DNA of 64,000 nucleotides, taken from Labedella phragmitis (lineage in GTDB: Bacteria; Actinomycetota; Actinomycetes; Actinomycetales; Microbacteriaceae). The notes beneath the pieces are model-generated. The model was not told where the DNA came from, made no database searches, and worked only from the letters and a program-made list of their open reading frames with translations. The DNA lies in contig NZ_RZNB01000002.1 of the NCBI RefSeq assembly GCF_004078635.1, forward strand, positions 248,001-312,000, in the 5' to 3' direction. The position numbers were made by a program, and so were the translations under genes. Shown here in pieces: positions 17,507 to 25,072 of the stretch; position 1 is the stretch's first letter, and each line of letters starts with the position of its first letter.

Positions 17507-19048
17507 GTGTTCATCGTCATCCTGCAGTTGAGGCACATGCTCGGAGGTCATCCCGAGCTCTACATGTTCGTCGTCTACTCCGCCTTCATCTGGGCCCTGT
17601 GGCTCATCAAGGTCGTGCTGTCCTCTCGCTACCGGCCGTACACCGGAACGTTCACCGGTACCACGAGCGTCGTCGTCCCGGTCGTCGACGAACCCCTCGA
17701 TCTCTTCCGCGAGGTGCTCGGCCGGATGGTCGAGCAGCGCCCCGGAGAGATCATCGTCGTCATCAACGGCGCTCCGAACGCGGGCCTCGTGGAGGTGTGC
17801 GAGGAGTTCGCCCCCCTCGTGCGCTGGGTCCACACCCCGATCCCCGGGAAGCGCAATGCCGTCCGCGTGGGAACGGAGCTGTCGAACGGCGAGATCACCG
17901 TCCTCGTCGACTCCGACACGATCTGGACGGACGGCACACTCACCGAACTGGTGAAGCCGTTCGCGGAGGCACGTGTCGGAGGGGTGACGACGCGTCAGCG
18001 GATCCTCGATCCCACTCGCAGCTGGATCACCCGCTGGGCTGACTGGCTCGAGAATTCGCGGGCGCTCTACTCGATGCCGGCGCAGAGCGTGCTGGGCCAG
18101 GTCGGTTGCCTGCCCGGACGTACGATCGCGTTCCGGCGCTCGATCCTCATACGCGTGATGGACCGCTTCATGACCGAGAGGTTCATGGGCGTATTCCTCG
18201 AGGTCTCCGATGACCGGACGCTCACGAACCTCACGCTGAAGGAGGGGTACAGCACCGTCTACCAGTACACGAGCCTCGTCTACACCGACGCACCCCTGCA
18301 GGTGAAGAAACTGTTCAAGCAGCAGCTCCGCTGGGCTCGGGGGAGCCAGTACAACACCCTACGGATGTTTCCGTGGATGGCGGTGCACGCTCCGCTCCTG
18401 TGCTTCTTCTTCGTCATGGACATCGTGCTGCCGTTCCTGCTCGCCGGGGTGATCATCGGCTGGGTCTACCGAGCGCTCACGGGGCAGGGCCAGGATCTCT
18501 ACGAAGGCTTCCTCGCCGAGTTCGGTTTCAGTACCGGCCTGCTCTACGTGCTCGGACTCATGGTCGCCTCGACCGTCGTGAGCATGGCCATCCGGCAGAT
18601 GCGCCACCTCTCCGAAAAGCCGACGGACTTCTTCCGCCTCCCCGTGTTCATCATCGTGTCGACGTTCTTCCTCATGCCCATCCGCATCATCGGGTTCTTC
18701 CGGATGGCCCACGCGAGCGGTTGGGGCACGCGGGCCGGCGCATACGGCGGTGCCGTCGACGACCCGGACGCACTCGAACTCGCGAGCTCCCCGACCGCCG
18801 TGATCGACGATGCCTCGGTCGCGGCTCCGGAGTTGACGGCGATGGCGGAGTCGTCAGCGGACGGAGCGGCGACGGTGCCGAGCGCACCGGGCACGGCCCT
18901 CGCCGTCCTCGAGCGCTCGACCACGGAGGTCGCCGTGCGGCGGGTCCGGTCCGCGCGGAAGCCGCGCCGTCGCCCGAACCTGTACGCGGGTATCCCGTAC
19001 CTGATCGGCGCGACCATCTTCGCTCTGCAGGTGGTGTTCATTGTCTAG
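17507..19048 (+). CDS. Processive GT2 polysaccharide synthase, hyaluronan-synthase-like
   Basis: A 513-residue membrane glycosyltransferase predicted to polymerise and export a polysaccharide. An N-terminal helix (about 17-38) precedes a GT-A domain with substrate-binding DSD (135-137), the second acidic motif SDD (234-236) and the QQLRW motif of processive synthases (272-276). About four further membrane helices follow (from about 291), then an Ala/Ser-rich stretch and a final C-terminal helix ending LQVVFIV. No PilZ domain is present. The GTG at 17507 is favoured by GAGGAG six bases upstream; an ATG at 17402 would add an unlikely Pro-rich leader. It overlaps the next gene. The polymer is unknown, but the UDP-glucose dehydrogenase nearby suggests UDP-GlcA use. 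Confidence 0.88.
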   Translation: MFIVILQLRHMLGGHPELYMFVVYSAFIWALWLIKVVLSSRYRPYTGTFTGTTSVVVPVVDEPLDLFREVLGRMVEQRPGEIIVVINGAPNAGLVEVCEEFAPLVRWVHTPIPGKRNAVRVGTELSNGEITVLVDSDTIWTDGTLTELVKPFAEARVGGVTTRQRILDPTRSWITRWADWLENSRALYSMPAQSVLGQVGCLPGRTIAFRRSILIRVMDRFMTERFMGVFLEVSDDRTLTNLTLKEGYSTVYQYTSLVYTDAPLQVKKLFKQQLRWARGSQYNTLRMFPWMAVHAPLLCFFFVMDIVLPFLLAGVIIGWVYRALTGQGQDLYEGFLAEFGFSTGLLYVLGLMVASTVVSMAIRQMRHLSEKPTDFFRLPVFIIVSTFFLMPIRIIGFFRMAHASGWGTRAGAYGGAVDDPDALELASSPTAVIDDASVAAPELTAMAESSADGAATVPSAPGTALAVLERSTTEVAVRRVRSARKPRRRPNLYAGIPYLIGATIFALQVVFIV

Positions 19049-20582
19049 CGCGGTCTCGGCACACTGGTGGGCGCCGACCACCTCGAAGTCCCGGCTCACG
19101 ACGCTCGCGTCCGTCGCGTTCGTCACGGCGTTGTCGATCATGACCTACGTCGTCTGGACGTCACCCGGCGGACAGAGCACCGTGCAGGCGATCCAGGAGG
19201 CGTTGTCACCCACGCATCTCCAGGCGGAGAACGCGCAACTGACGGCGACGATCTCCGGCCTCGAGCAGAAGGTCGCCGATCTCGAGTCGACCGTCTCGCT
19301 GCAGTCCGACCAGGTCGAGGCGCTCCTCGCGGAGCAGCTCGAACAGAAGTCCTCCTATACGGCGCTGCTCGCCGAGGCGCAGCAGGAGCTCGTCGACGTG
19401 AGGGCCGAGCTCGACCGCGCCAACGCGTCACTCGAAGCGGCGCGCGAGTCCGGCGGCGGGAGCGGCTCGGCTCCCGCTGCGCCGTCCTCGCCCGGCGCAC
19501 CCGGCGGTGGCGGCGGTGCCGGCGGTGGCGGCGGCTCGGGGGGAGGGGCCGGCGGCGGATCGGGTGACAGCCCGGACACGCCCGCGATCACGGCGCCGTC
19601 GCTCGCGTCGATCCTCGACCCGGACTACCGGTACTTCGGCATGTACACGGAGCAGGCGCCCTTCAACTGGGCGACCCTCGACAACACCGCGGCGAAGATC
19701 GGCGCGTCCCCGAACCTCGTCGGCTACTTCAGCGGCTGGGACGAGGAGTTCCGAGCGAGCGCCGTCACGCGTGCCTGGCAGCAGGGTCGCGTCCCGATGC
19801 TCACGTGGGAGTCGCGGCCGATCGAGTCGAAGAACGACGTGATCGACGAGCCGGAGTACTCGCTCCCCGTCATCATCGAGGGCGGATTCGACGACTACCT
19901 GCGGCAGTACGCTCGCGACATCATCGCGACGGGACTGCCACTCGTGATCCGACTCGACCACGAGATGAACGGCGTCTGGTACCCCTGGAACGAGGTCACG
20001 TCGAAGGGCGCGTCGATCAACGGCAATTCGCGCGGCGACTTCGTGAAGATGTGGCGGCACGTCCACGACATCTTCGAGGAGGAGGGTGCCAACGAGTACG
20101 TCGGGTGGCTCTGGTCGCCGAACATCGTCAACAACCTCCCGGCGCTGCAGAAGGACCCGGCCTTCCTCGCAAGCCTCTACCCCGGGGACGAGTACGTCGA
20201 CTGGGTCGGACTGTCCGGATACCTTCGACCCGCCTACAAGCCGGATCAGGTGTTCACCTTCGACTACAGCTTCGGAGCGAGCCTCGACCAGCTCCGCGCG
20301 CTCACCGACAAGCCGATCATGCTCTCGGAGGTCGGCGCGTCGGAGACGGGCGGCCATAAGCCCGAGTGGGTGACGAGCTTCTTCGAGTCGTTCCGGCAGG
20401 AGGAGAACGCCGACGTGATCGGCTTCGCCTGGTTCAACCTCGCGGTGACCACCTACGTGGAGGGCGAACGGTCGACGAACGACTGGCGGATCGATTCCCG
20501 AGCGGACTCGCTGCTCGCCTTCATCACGGGGCTCTCCGATCCGGCGGCCGAGTTCCGCCTCATCCCGGTGGCCGGGCCGTGA
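19041..20582 (+). CDS. Membrane-anchored coiled-coil protein with GH26-like glycosidase domain
   Basis: A 513-residue protein with four parts: a membrane anchor (about residues 19-40, LTTLASVAFVTALSIMTYVVW); an extracytoplasmic coiled coil (about 58-136); a Gly/Ser-rich linker (about 137-176); and a (beta/alpha)8 glycoside hydrolase domain (about 190-500). The last resembles GH26 beta-mannanases and lichenases, with the acid/base Glu308 in RLDHEMNGVWYPW and the nucleophile Glu430 in PIMLSEVGASE. The TTG start overlaps the synthase stop codon, so translation is probably coupled. Likely role: trimming or release of the polymer made by the upstream synthase. The substrate is inferred, not seen. 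Confidence 0.85.
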   Translation: MSSAVSAHWWAPTTSKSRLTTLASVAFVTALSIMTYVVWTSPGGQSTVQAIQEALSPTHLQAENAQLTATISGLEQKVADLESTVSLQSDQVEALLAEQLEQKSSYTALLAEAQQELVDVRAELDRANASLEAARESGGGSGSAPAAPSSPGAPGGGGGAGGGGGSGGGAGGGSGDSPDTPAITAPSLASILDPDYRYFGMYTEQAPFNWATLDNTAAKIGASPNLVGYFSGWDEEFRASAVTRAWQQGRVPMLTWESRPIESKNDVIDEPEYSLPVIIEGGFDDYLRQYARDIIATGLPLVIRLDHEMNGVWYPWNEVTSKGASINGNSRGDFVKMWRHVHDIFEEEGANEYVGWLWSPNIVNNLPALQKDPAFLASLYPGDEYVDWVGLSGYLRPAYKPDQVFTFDYSFGASLDQLRALTDKPIMLSEVGASETGGHKPEWVTSFFESFRQEENADVIGFAWFNLAVTTYVEGERSTNDWRIDSRADSLLAFITGLSDPAAEFRLIPVAGP

Positions 20583-20653
20583 CCCGCGCGAGCCGGCGGC
20601 CGGGCGTCCGCACCGCATCCACTCCCACCGCACACACCGTCTCGGAGGACATC

Positions 20654-22054
20654 ATGACGAATCAGAACATCCTCGCCGTCGACGACGCGACCGACCGTCC
20701 GCGCATCAGTGTCATCGGCACCGGCTATCTCGGCGCCACCCACGCCGCCGCCATGGCGGAGATGGGCTTCGACGTCGTCGGTGTCGATCAGGACCCGCGC
20801 AAAGTCGAGGCGCTGAGCGCCGGGCGCGTCCCCTTCTTCGAGCCGGGGCTGCCCGAGCTCATCGAGAAGCACGTCGCCACGGGTCGGCTGCGATTCACCA
20901 CCGACATCGCCGAGGCGACGGCCGTCTCCGATGTGCACTTCATCTGCGTTGGCACGCCGCAGCAGGCGACGAGCTTCGCGGCGAACCTCAGTTATGTGGA
21001 GGACGCGACCGCCGCCGTCGCGAAGAACCTCACTCACCCCGGACTCATCGTGGGCAAGTCGACCGTACCCGTCGGGACCGCCGCGCGACTGCGTCTCCTC
21101 GTGGCGCGCCACGTCCCGGCCGGCGTCGGCGTCGAGCTCATCTGGAACCCGGAGTTCCTGCGCGAGGGCAAAGCCGTCGACGACACGCTGTCGCCGGACC
21201 GCATCGTGCTCGGCGGCGCGAGTCCCGCTGCGGAGGCGACGATGCGGGAGCTCTACGCCCTCCCGATCGCCGCGGGAGCGCCCGTGATCACGTGCGACCT
21301 GCCGACGGCCGAGCTCGTGAAGGTGAGCGCCAACGCCTTCCTCGCGACGAAGATCTCGTTCATCAACGCGATCGCCGAGGTCTGCGAGGCGGCGGGTGCC
21401 GACGTCTCGGTCCTCGCGGATGCGCTCGGGCACGACGTCAGGATCGGGCGGCAGTTCCTGAACGCGGGCCTCGGATTCGGGGGAGGGTGCCTGCCGAAGG
21501 ACATCCGCGCCCTCATGCACCGCTCGAAGGAGCTCGGTGCGCATCAGGCGGCCGGGCTGATGCAGCAGGTCGATGAGATCAACATGGCGCAGCGGCAGTC
21601 GGTCATCGACAAGACGGTCGTGGCGGCGGGCGGCTCGGTGCTGAACAAGCGGATCGGCGTACTCGGCGTCGCCTTCAAGCCTTTCACGGACGACGTGCGC
21701 GATTCGCCGGCCCTCAACGTCGCGGCGGCGCTCCACCTCCGCGGCGCCCAGGTGACCGTGCACGACCCCGAGGCGAACGGGACGGCGCGGGCGAACTTCC
21801 CGACCCTGAGCTACGCCTCGAACCCGCTGGACGCGGCGATCGGCGCGTCGGCGCTCCTCGTCCTCACTGAGTGGCCGGAGCTCGTCGACGTCTCGCCCGA
21901 GAGCCTCGGGGAGATCGTCGAGAACCGCGTCGTGATCGACGCCCGCAACTGCCTCGACCCCGAGCGCTGGGCGGCCGCGGGCTGGCGCGTCGTCTCCCTC
22001 GGCAAGGAGACGGTAGTCCCGGCTCCCGCCGTTCGAGTCGCCGCGCTCGTCTAG
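20654..22054 (+). CDS. ugd: UDP-glucose 6-dehydrogenase
   Basis: Oxidises UDP-glucose to UDP-glucuronate with two NAD+. The 466-residue protein has the N-terminal Rossmann motif GTGYLGATHAAAMAEMGFDV, the catalytic Cys279 in GFGGGCLPKDIRAL, and the C-terminal domain with GVAFKPFTDDVRDSPAL. The ATG at 20654 follows GGAGG and sits 71 bases after the GH26 gene on the same strand. With the synthase and the GH26 protein it makes a compact exopolysaccharide unit, supplying a uronic-acid donor. GDP-mannose dehydrogenase is the only close alternative; the KPFTDD..S form favours UGD. Confidence 0.92.
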   Translation: MTNQNILAVDDATDRPRISVIGTGYLGATHAAAMAEMGFDVVGVDQDPRKVEALSAGRVPFFEPGLPELIEKHVATGRLRFTTDIAEATAVSDVHFICVGTPQQATSFAANLSYVEDATAAVAKNLTHPGLIVGKSTVPVGTAARLRLLVARHVPAGVGVELIWNPEFLREGKAVDDTLSPDRIVLGGASPAAEATMRELYALPIAAGAPVITCDLPTAELVKVSANAFLATKISFINAIAEVCEAAGADVSVLADALGHDVRIGRQFLNAGLGFGGGCLPKDIRALMHRSKELGAHQAAGLMQQVDEINMAQRQSVIDKTVVAAGGSVLNKRIGVLGVAFKPFTDDVRDSPALNVAAALHLRGAQVTVHDPEANGTARANFPTLSYASNPLDAAIGASALLVLTEWPELVDVSPESLGEIVENRVVIDARNCLDPERWAAAGWRVVSLGKETVVPAPAVRVAALV

Positions 22055-22066
22055 CGGGGGACATGG

Positions 22067-22105
22067 CGAAGGGCCCGCCACCGGAAACCGGTGGCGGGCC
22101 CTTCG
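22067..22105. terminator. Bidirectional terminator between ugd and glnA1
   Basis: A perfect 18-bp inverted repeat (arms 22067-22084 and 22088-22105) with an AAA loop, very GC-rich. It lies between the convergent ends of ugd and glnA1 and could stop transcription from both sides. There is no T-run. Confidence 0.85.
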
Positions 22106-22121
22106 ACGTGCGATCCGAGGA

Positions 22122-23546
22122 TCAAACGCCGTAGTAGAGCTCGAACTCGAAGGGGTGCGGACGCTGCGCGAGCGGCTTGATCTCCTTCTCGCGCTTGTAC
22201 TCGACCCACGTCTCGATGAGTTCGGGCGTGAAGACGCCGCCCGCGAGCAGGAACTCGTGGTCGGCCTCGAGGGCGTCGAGCGCCTCACCGAGCGACGCCG
22301 GCACCTGCGGGATGAGCTTGGCCTCCTCGGGCGGGAGCTCGTAGAGGTCCTTGTCGACGGGCTCGTGCGGCTCGATGCGGTTCTTGATGCCGTCGAGGCC
22401 CGCCATGAGCTGAGCGGCGAACGCGAGGTACGGGTTGCCCGAGGCGTCGGGAGCACGGAACTCGATGCGCTTGGCCTTGGGGTTGGTACCGGTGATCGGG
22501 ATACGGATCGAGGCCGAGCGGTTTCCGGCCGAGTAGACCAGGTTCACGGGGGCCTCGAAGCCGGGGACGAGGCGGTGGTAGGAGTTCACCGTCGGGTTCG
22601 TGAACGCGAGGACCGCCGGGGCGTGCTTGAGCAGGCCGCCGATGTACCAGCGCGCGACGTCGGAGAGTCCGCCGTAGCCGTTCTCGTCGTAGAACAGCGG
22701 CTTGCCGTCGTTCCAGAGCGACTGGTGCGTGTGCATGCCCGAGCCGTTGTCGCCGAAGAGCGGCTTCGGCATGAACGTGGCCGTCTTGCCCCACTGCTCG
22801 GCCGTGTTCTTCACGATGTACTTGAACTTGAGGATGTCGTCCGCGGCGTGGACCATCGTGTCGAAGCGGTAGTTGATCTCCGCCTGGCCGCCCGTGCCCA
22901 CCTCGTGGTGTGCGCGCTCGAGGATGAGGCCGGCGTCGATGAGCTTGAGGCTGATGTCGTCGCGGAGGTCGGCCTGCTTGTCGACGGGGCTCACGGGGAA
23001 GTAGCCGCCCTTGTACGGCGTCTTGTTGCCGAGGTTTCCGCCCTCTTCCTCGCGGCCGGTGTTCCAGGCGCCCTCTTCCGAGTCGACCGAGTAGAAGGCC
23101 TGGTTCTGCGTGACGGAGTAGCGCACGTCGTCGAAGATGTAGAACTCGGCCTCGGGGGCGAAGAACGCCGTGTCGGCGATGCCCGTGGAGGCGAGGTACT
23201 TCTCGGCCTTCTTCGCGACCTGGCGCGGGTCCTTCGCGTAGATCTCGCCGTTGCGCGGGTTGTAGATGTCGAAGACGACGATGAGGGTGCGCTCGACGCG
23301 GAAGGGGTCGATGTAGGCGGTCGTCACGTCGGGGATGAGCTGCATGTCCGACTCGTGGATGTTCGCGAAGCCGCGGATCGACGACCCGTCGAACAGCTGG
23401 CCGACCGTGAAGAACTCCTCGTCGACGGTGGAGGCGGGGATGTTGAAGTGCTGCTGGACACCGGGGAGATCGGTGAAGCGGATGTCGAGGAATTTGACGT
23501 CCGTCTCTTTGATGAACTTGAGAACTTCGGAAGAATCACTGAACAT
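22122..23546 (-). CDS. glnA: Glutamine synthetase GlnA1 (type I, GSI-beta)
   Basis: The main ammonia-assimilating enzyme. The 474-residue product has the 25-residue GSI-beta insertion region and the adenylylation target Tyr402 in [10 protein letters not shown], the residue modified by GlnE (14037-17030). Active-site motifs are intact: APEAEFYIF, the GNGSGMH-like [21 protein letters not shown] and [17 protein letters not shown]. The ATG at 23544-23546 was chosen because the longer reading lacks conserved sequence. A canonical GlnR operator lies 76-113 bases upstream. It is separated from glnA2-glnE by the exopolysaccharide genes. Confidence 0.98.
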   Translation of the reverse strand: MFSDSSEVLKFIKETDVKFLDIRFTDLPGVQQHFNIPASTVDEEFFTVGQLFDGSSIRGFANIHESDMQLIPDVTTAYIDPFRVERTLIVVFDIYNPRNGEIYAKDPRQVAKKAEKYLASTGIADTAFFAPEAEFYIFDDVRYSVTQNQAFYSVDSEEGAWNTGREEEGGNLGNKTPYKGGYFPVSPVDKQADLRDDISLKLIDAGLILERAHHEVGTGGQAEINYRFDTMVHAADDILKFKYIVKNTAEQWGKTATFMPKPLFGDNGSGMHTHQSLWNDGKPLFYDENGYGGLSDVARWYIGGLLKHAPAVLAFTNPTVNSYHRLVPGFEAPVNLVYSAGNRSASIRIPITGTNPKAKRIEFRAPDASGNPYLAFAAQLMAGLDGIKNRIEPHEPVDKDLYELPPEEAKLIPQVPASLGEALDALEADHEFLLAGGVFTPELIETWVEYKREKEIKPLAQRPHPFEFELYYGV

Positions 23547-23605
23547 GTGACGATCTCTCCATCGTTGGTTGCGTCGGATCCGGCTGCATGGCGCAACCTC
23601 GCCCA

Positions 23606-23611
23606 AGCGTA
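23606..23611 (-). promoter_or_regulatory. Candidate -10 element TACGCT of glnA1
   Basis: Minus strand TACGCT fits TANNNT and lies just downstream of the GlnR operator, so the operator would cover the -35 region. This is the arrangement expected for activation by GlnR. The leader to the ATG would be about 50 nt. Confidence 0.45.
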
Positions 23612-23621
23612 TGCAGCGGGG

Positions 23622-23659
23622 ATTTCCCGACCGTGACACCCATGTTTCCGGCATGTTAC
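23622..23659 (-). promoter_or_regulatory. GlnR operator (two tandem a/b sites) upstream of glnA1
   Basis: Read on the minus strand the sequence is GTAAC-N6-GAAAC-N6-GTCAC-N6-GAAAT, with exact six-base spacers throughout. The established GlnR consensus is gTnAC-n6-GnAAC repeated at this spacing; only the last base departs from it. GlnR is the OmpR-type nitrogen regulator of many actinobacteria. The position upstream of glnA1 fits nitrogen-dependent control. Confidence 0.85.
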
Positions 23660-23671
23660 GGGCGCGGCGGC

Positions 23672-23677
23672 TAGGAT
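23672..23677 (+). promoter_or_regulatory. -10 element TAGGAT for the leaderless RDD gene
   Basis: TAGGAT is followed by CGG and then ATG at 23681, with a GTG three bases later at 23684 (spacing six from the -10). The true start could therefore be the GTG, one codon shorter. No ribosome-binding site is visible. Confidence 0.5.
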
Positions 23678-23680
23678 CGG

Positions 23681-24121
23681 ATGGTGCCGTCAGACTCCCG
23701 GGATTCCGCGCCGAACGGTGCATCAGCCGACTGGCCGGGTCGGCGGCTCGGTCTGCCGGAGAGCGGTTCCCTCAGCATCGCGCGACCCGGCCGACGCATC
23801 GTCGCCCTCCTGATCGACCAGACGCCCGCCTACCTCCTGGCCTTCGCGTTCTTCCGGTCGCCGGAGGGCTTCATCGACGGGCTCGCGATCACCGTCATCT
23901 TCGCCGCGCTGCAGATCCTGTTCATCCCGACGATCGGCGGCAGCATCGGTCATCGGCTCCTCGGTATGCGCGTGATCGCGATCGGCGGCGGTTGGGTGGG
24001 CGTCTGGCGCCCGATCGTCCGCACACTGCTCCTGCTCCTCGTGATCCCCGCGCTCATCTGGGATGCGGATCAACGGGGGATGCACGACAAGATCGCCGGG
24101 ACCGCTCTCGTCCGCTTCTGA
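23681..24121 (+). CDS. RDD-family membrane protein
   Basis: A 146-residue membrane protein. The RDD hallmark is present as [20 protein letters not shown] (Arg, then Asp in the first helix), and three hydrophobic helices can be seen. A conserved Gly-rich loop [14 protein letters not shown] and the final DKIAGTALV are typical of the family. The function is unknown; some relatives are transporters of compatible solutes or ions. It is divergent from glnA1, a neighbour pairing common in actinobacteria. A GTG one codon downstream fits the promoter spacing slightly better. Confidence 0.9.
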   Translation: MVPSDSRDSAPNGASADWPGRRLGLPESGSLSIARPGRRIVALLIDQTPAYLLAFAFFRSPEGFIDGLAITVIFAALQILFIPTIGGSIGHRLLGMRVIAIGGGWVGVWRPIVRTLLLLLVIPALIWDADQRGMHDKIAGTALVRF

Positions 24122-24164
24122 GCGTCGAGCGCGACGCCGCGCATCGCTCCGGCGCCCCGCACGA

Positions 24165-24207
24165 ACGACTGCGCCCCTCGTCCCGGTCGGGAGAGGGGCG
24201 GAGTCGT
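24165..24207. terminator. Terminator hairpin between the RDD gene and the DUF4191 gene
   Basis: A 15-base stem with one mismatch (arms 24165-24179 and 24193-24207) around a GC-rich loop, placed between two convergent genes. It can act in both directions. Confidence 0.65.
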
Positions 24208-24223
24208 CAGCCTGTGAGTCGCG

Positions 24224-24931
24224 TCAGCGGGCGCGCTGAGGGCGGACCTTGTAGGGGTCGACGCCCTTCGGGATCGGAAGCGCAGTACCGAGCGAGCTGA
24301 GACGGTTGCTCACGGCGAGGACCTCGGGCTTGGTGAGCTGCGGCTTGACGCGGCGGAGCTCACGTGGCACCCGGTGGAGTGGGACGGCCGAGTCGTCCGG
24401 TCCGACGAAGAGCGTCGTCACGGGCACGTTCGGGAGGACGCGCGACACCTTGCGCTTCTCGTCTTCCACCATGCGGCGGGTCCGCGACTGCGGGCCTTCA
24501 CCGACGAGGGCGATACCGCCGCGTCCGATCGCCCGATAGACAGCGTCCTGCGTCTTCCCGTTCACGGCAACGGGCATCTCGCTTCCCGCCCAACCGCGCG
24601 GGAGCGAGCCCTTGAAGACGGCGCCGACGGCGCCGGGCTGGCCGGCGATCTGGCCGTAGGCCGCGCGTTCGGCACGACGGCCGAGGATGATCATGGTCAC
24701 GAGGACGCCGGCGAGGAGACCCGCGACGCTCCACAGCACGACGCCGACGATGCTTCCGCCGGAGAAGAAGACCGCGGCGAGCACGAAGACAGCCACGCTC
24801 CCGACGAATCCGAGGACCATCCACCAGACGACTGAGGGGTCGTAGCGGCGGGTCATGTGGAAGACCTGAACCATCTGCCGGATGCGACCGGGTTCCTTCG
24901 GCGCCTTCGCTGCGCGTTCCTTGCGTGCCAT
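24224..24931 (-). CDS. DUF4191-family membrane protein
   Basis: A 235-residue protein starting MARKERAAKAPKEPGRIRQM. Two close membrane helices (about residues 37-80) are flanked by basic segments, followed by a cytoplasmic domain with GRGGIALVGEGP and RRMVEDEKRKVSRVLPNVPV. This matches the actinobacterial DUF4191 family, whose function is unknown and which is usually found near glnA1 and the RDD gene. The ATG at 24929-24931 follows TATTCT by seven bases, indicating a leaderless start and excluding a longer upstream reading. Confidence 0.88.
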   Translation of the reverse strand: MARKERAAKAPKEPGRIRQMVQVFHMTRRYDPSVVWWMVLGFVGSVAVFVLAAVFFSGGSIVGVVLWSVAGLLAGVLVTMIILGRRAERAAYGQIAGQPGAVGAVFKGSLPRGWAGSEMPVAVNGKTQDAVYRAIGRGGIALVGEGPQSRTRRMVEDEKRKVSRVLPNVPVTTLFVGPDDSAVPLHRVPRELRRVKPQLTKPEVLAVSNRLSSLGTALPIPKGVDPYKVRPQRAR

Positions 24932-24938
24932 GTCACCA

Positions 24939-24944
24939 AGAATA
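24939..24944 (-). promoter_or_regulatory. -10 element TATTCT for the leaderless DUF4191 gene
   Basis: Minus strand: TATTCT, the seven bases TGGTGAC, then ATG. It is among the better -10 matches in the window. Confidence 0.55.
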
Positions 24945-25072
24945 CCCTTCCGCCGAGTCCGATCGGGCGCGGGATGAGCCACTCCGCTCGGTCCAGGATG
25001 TGGAGGAGGGAAGCGACCACACATCGGCTCGGGGAGGCCGCGAAGGACGGGGCACTCGATCAGGATCGTCGC

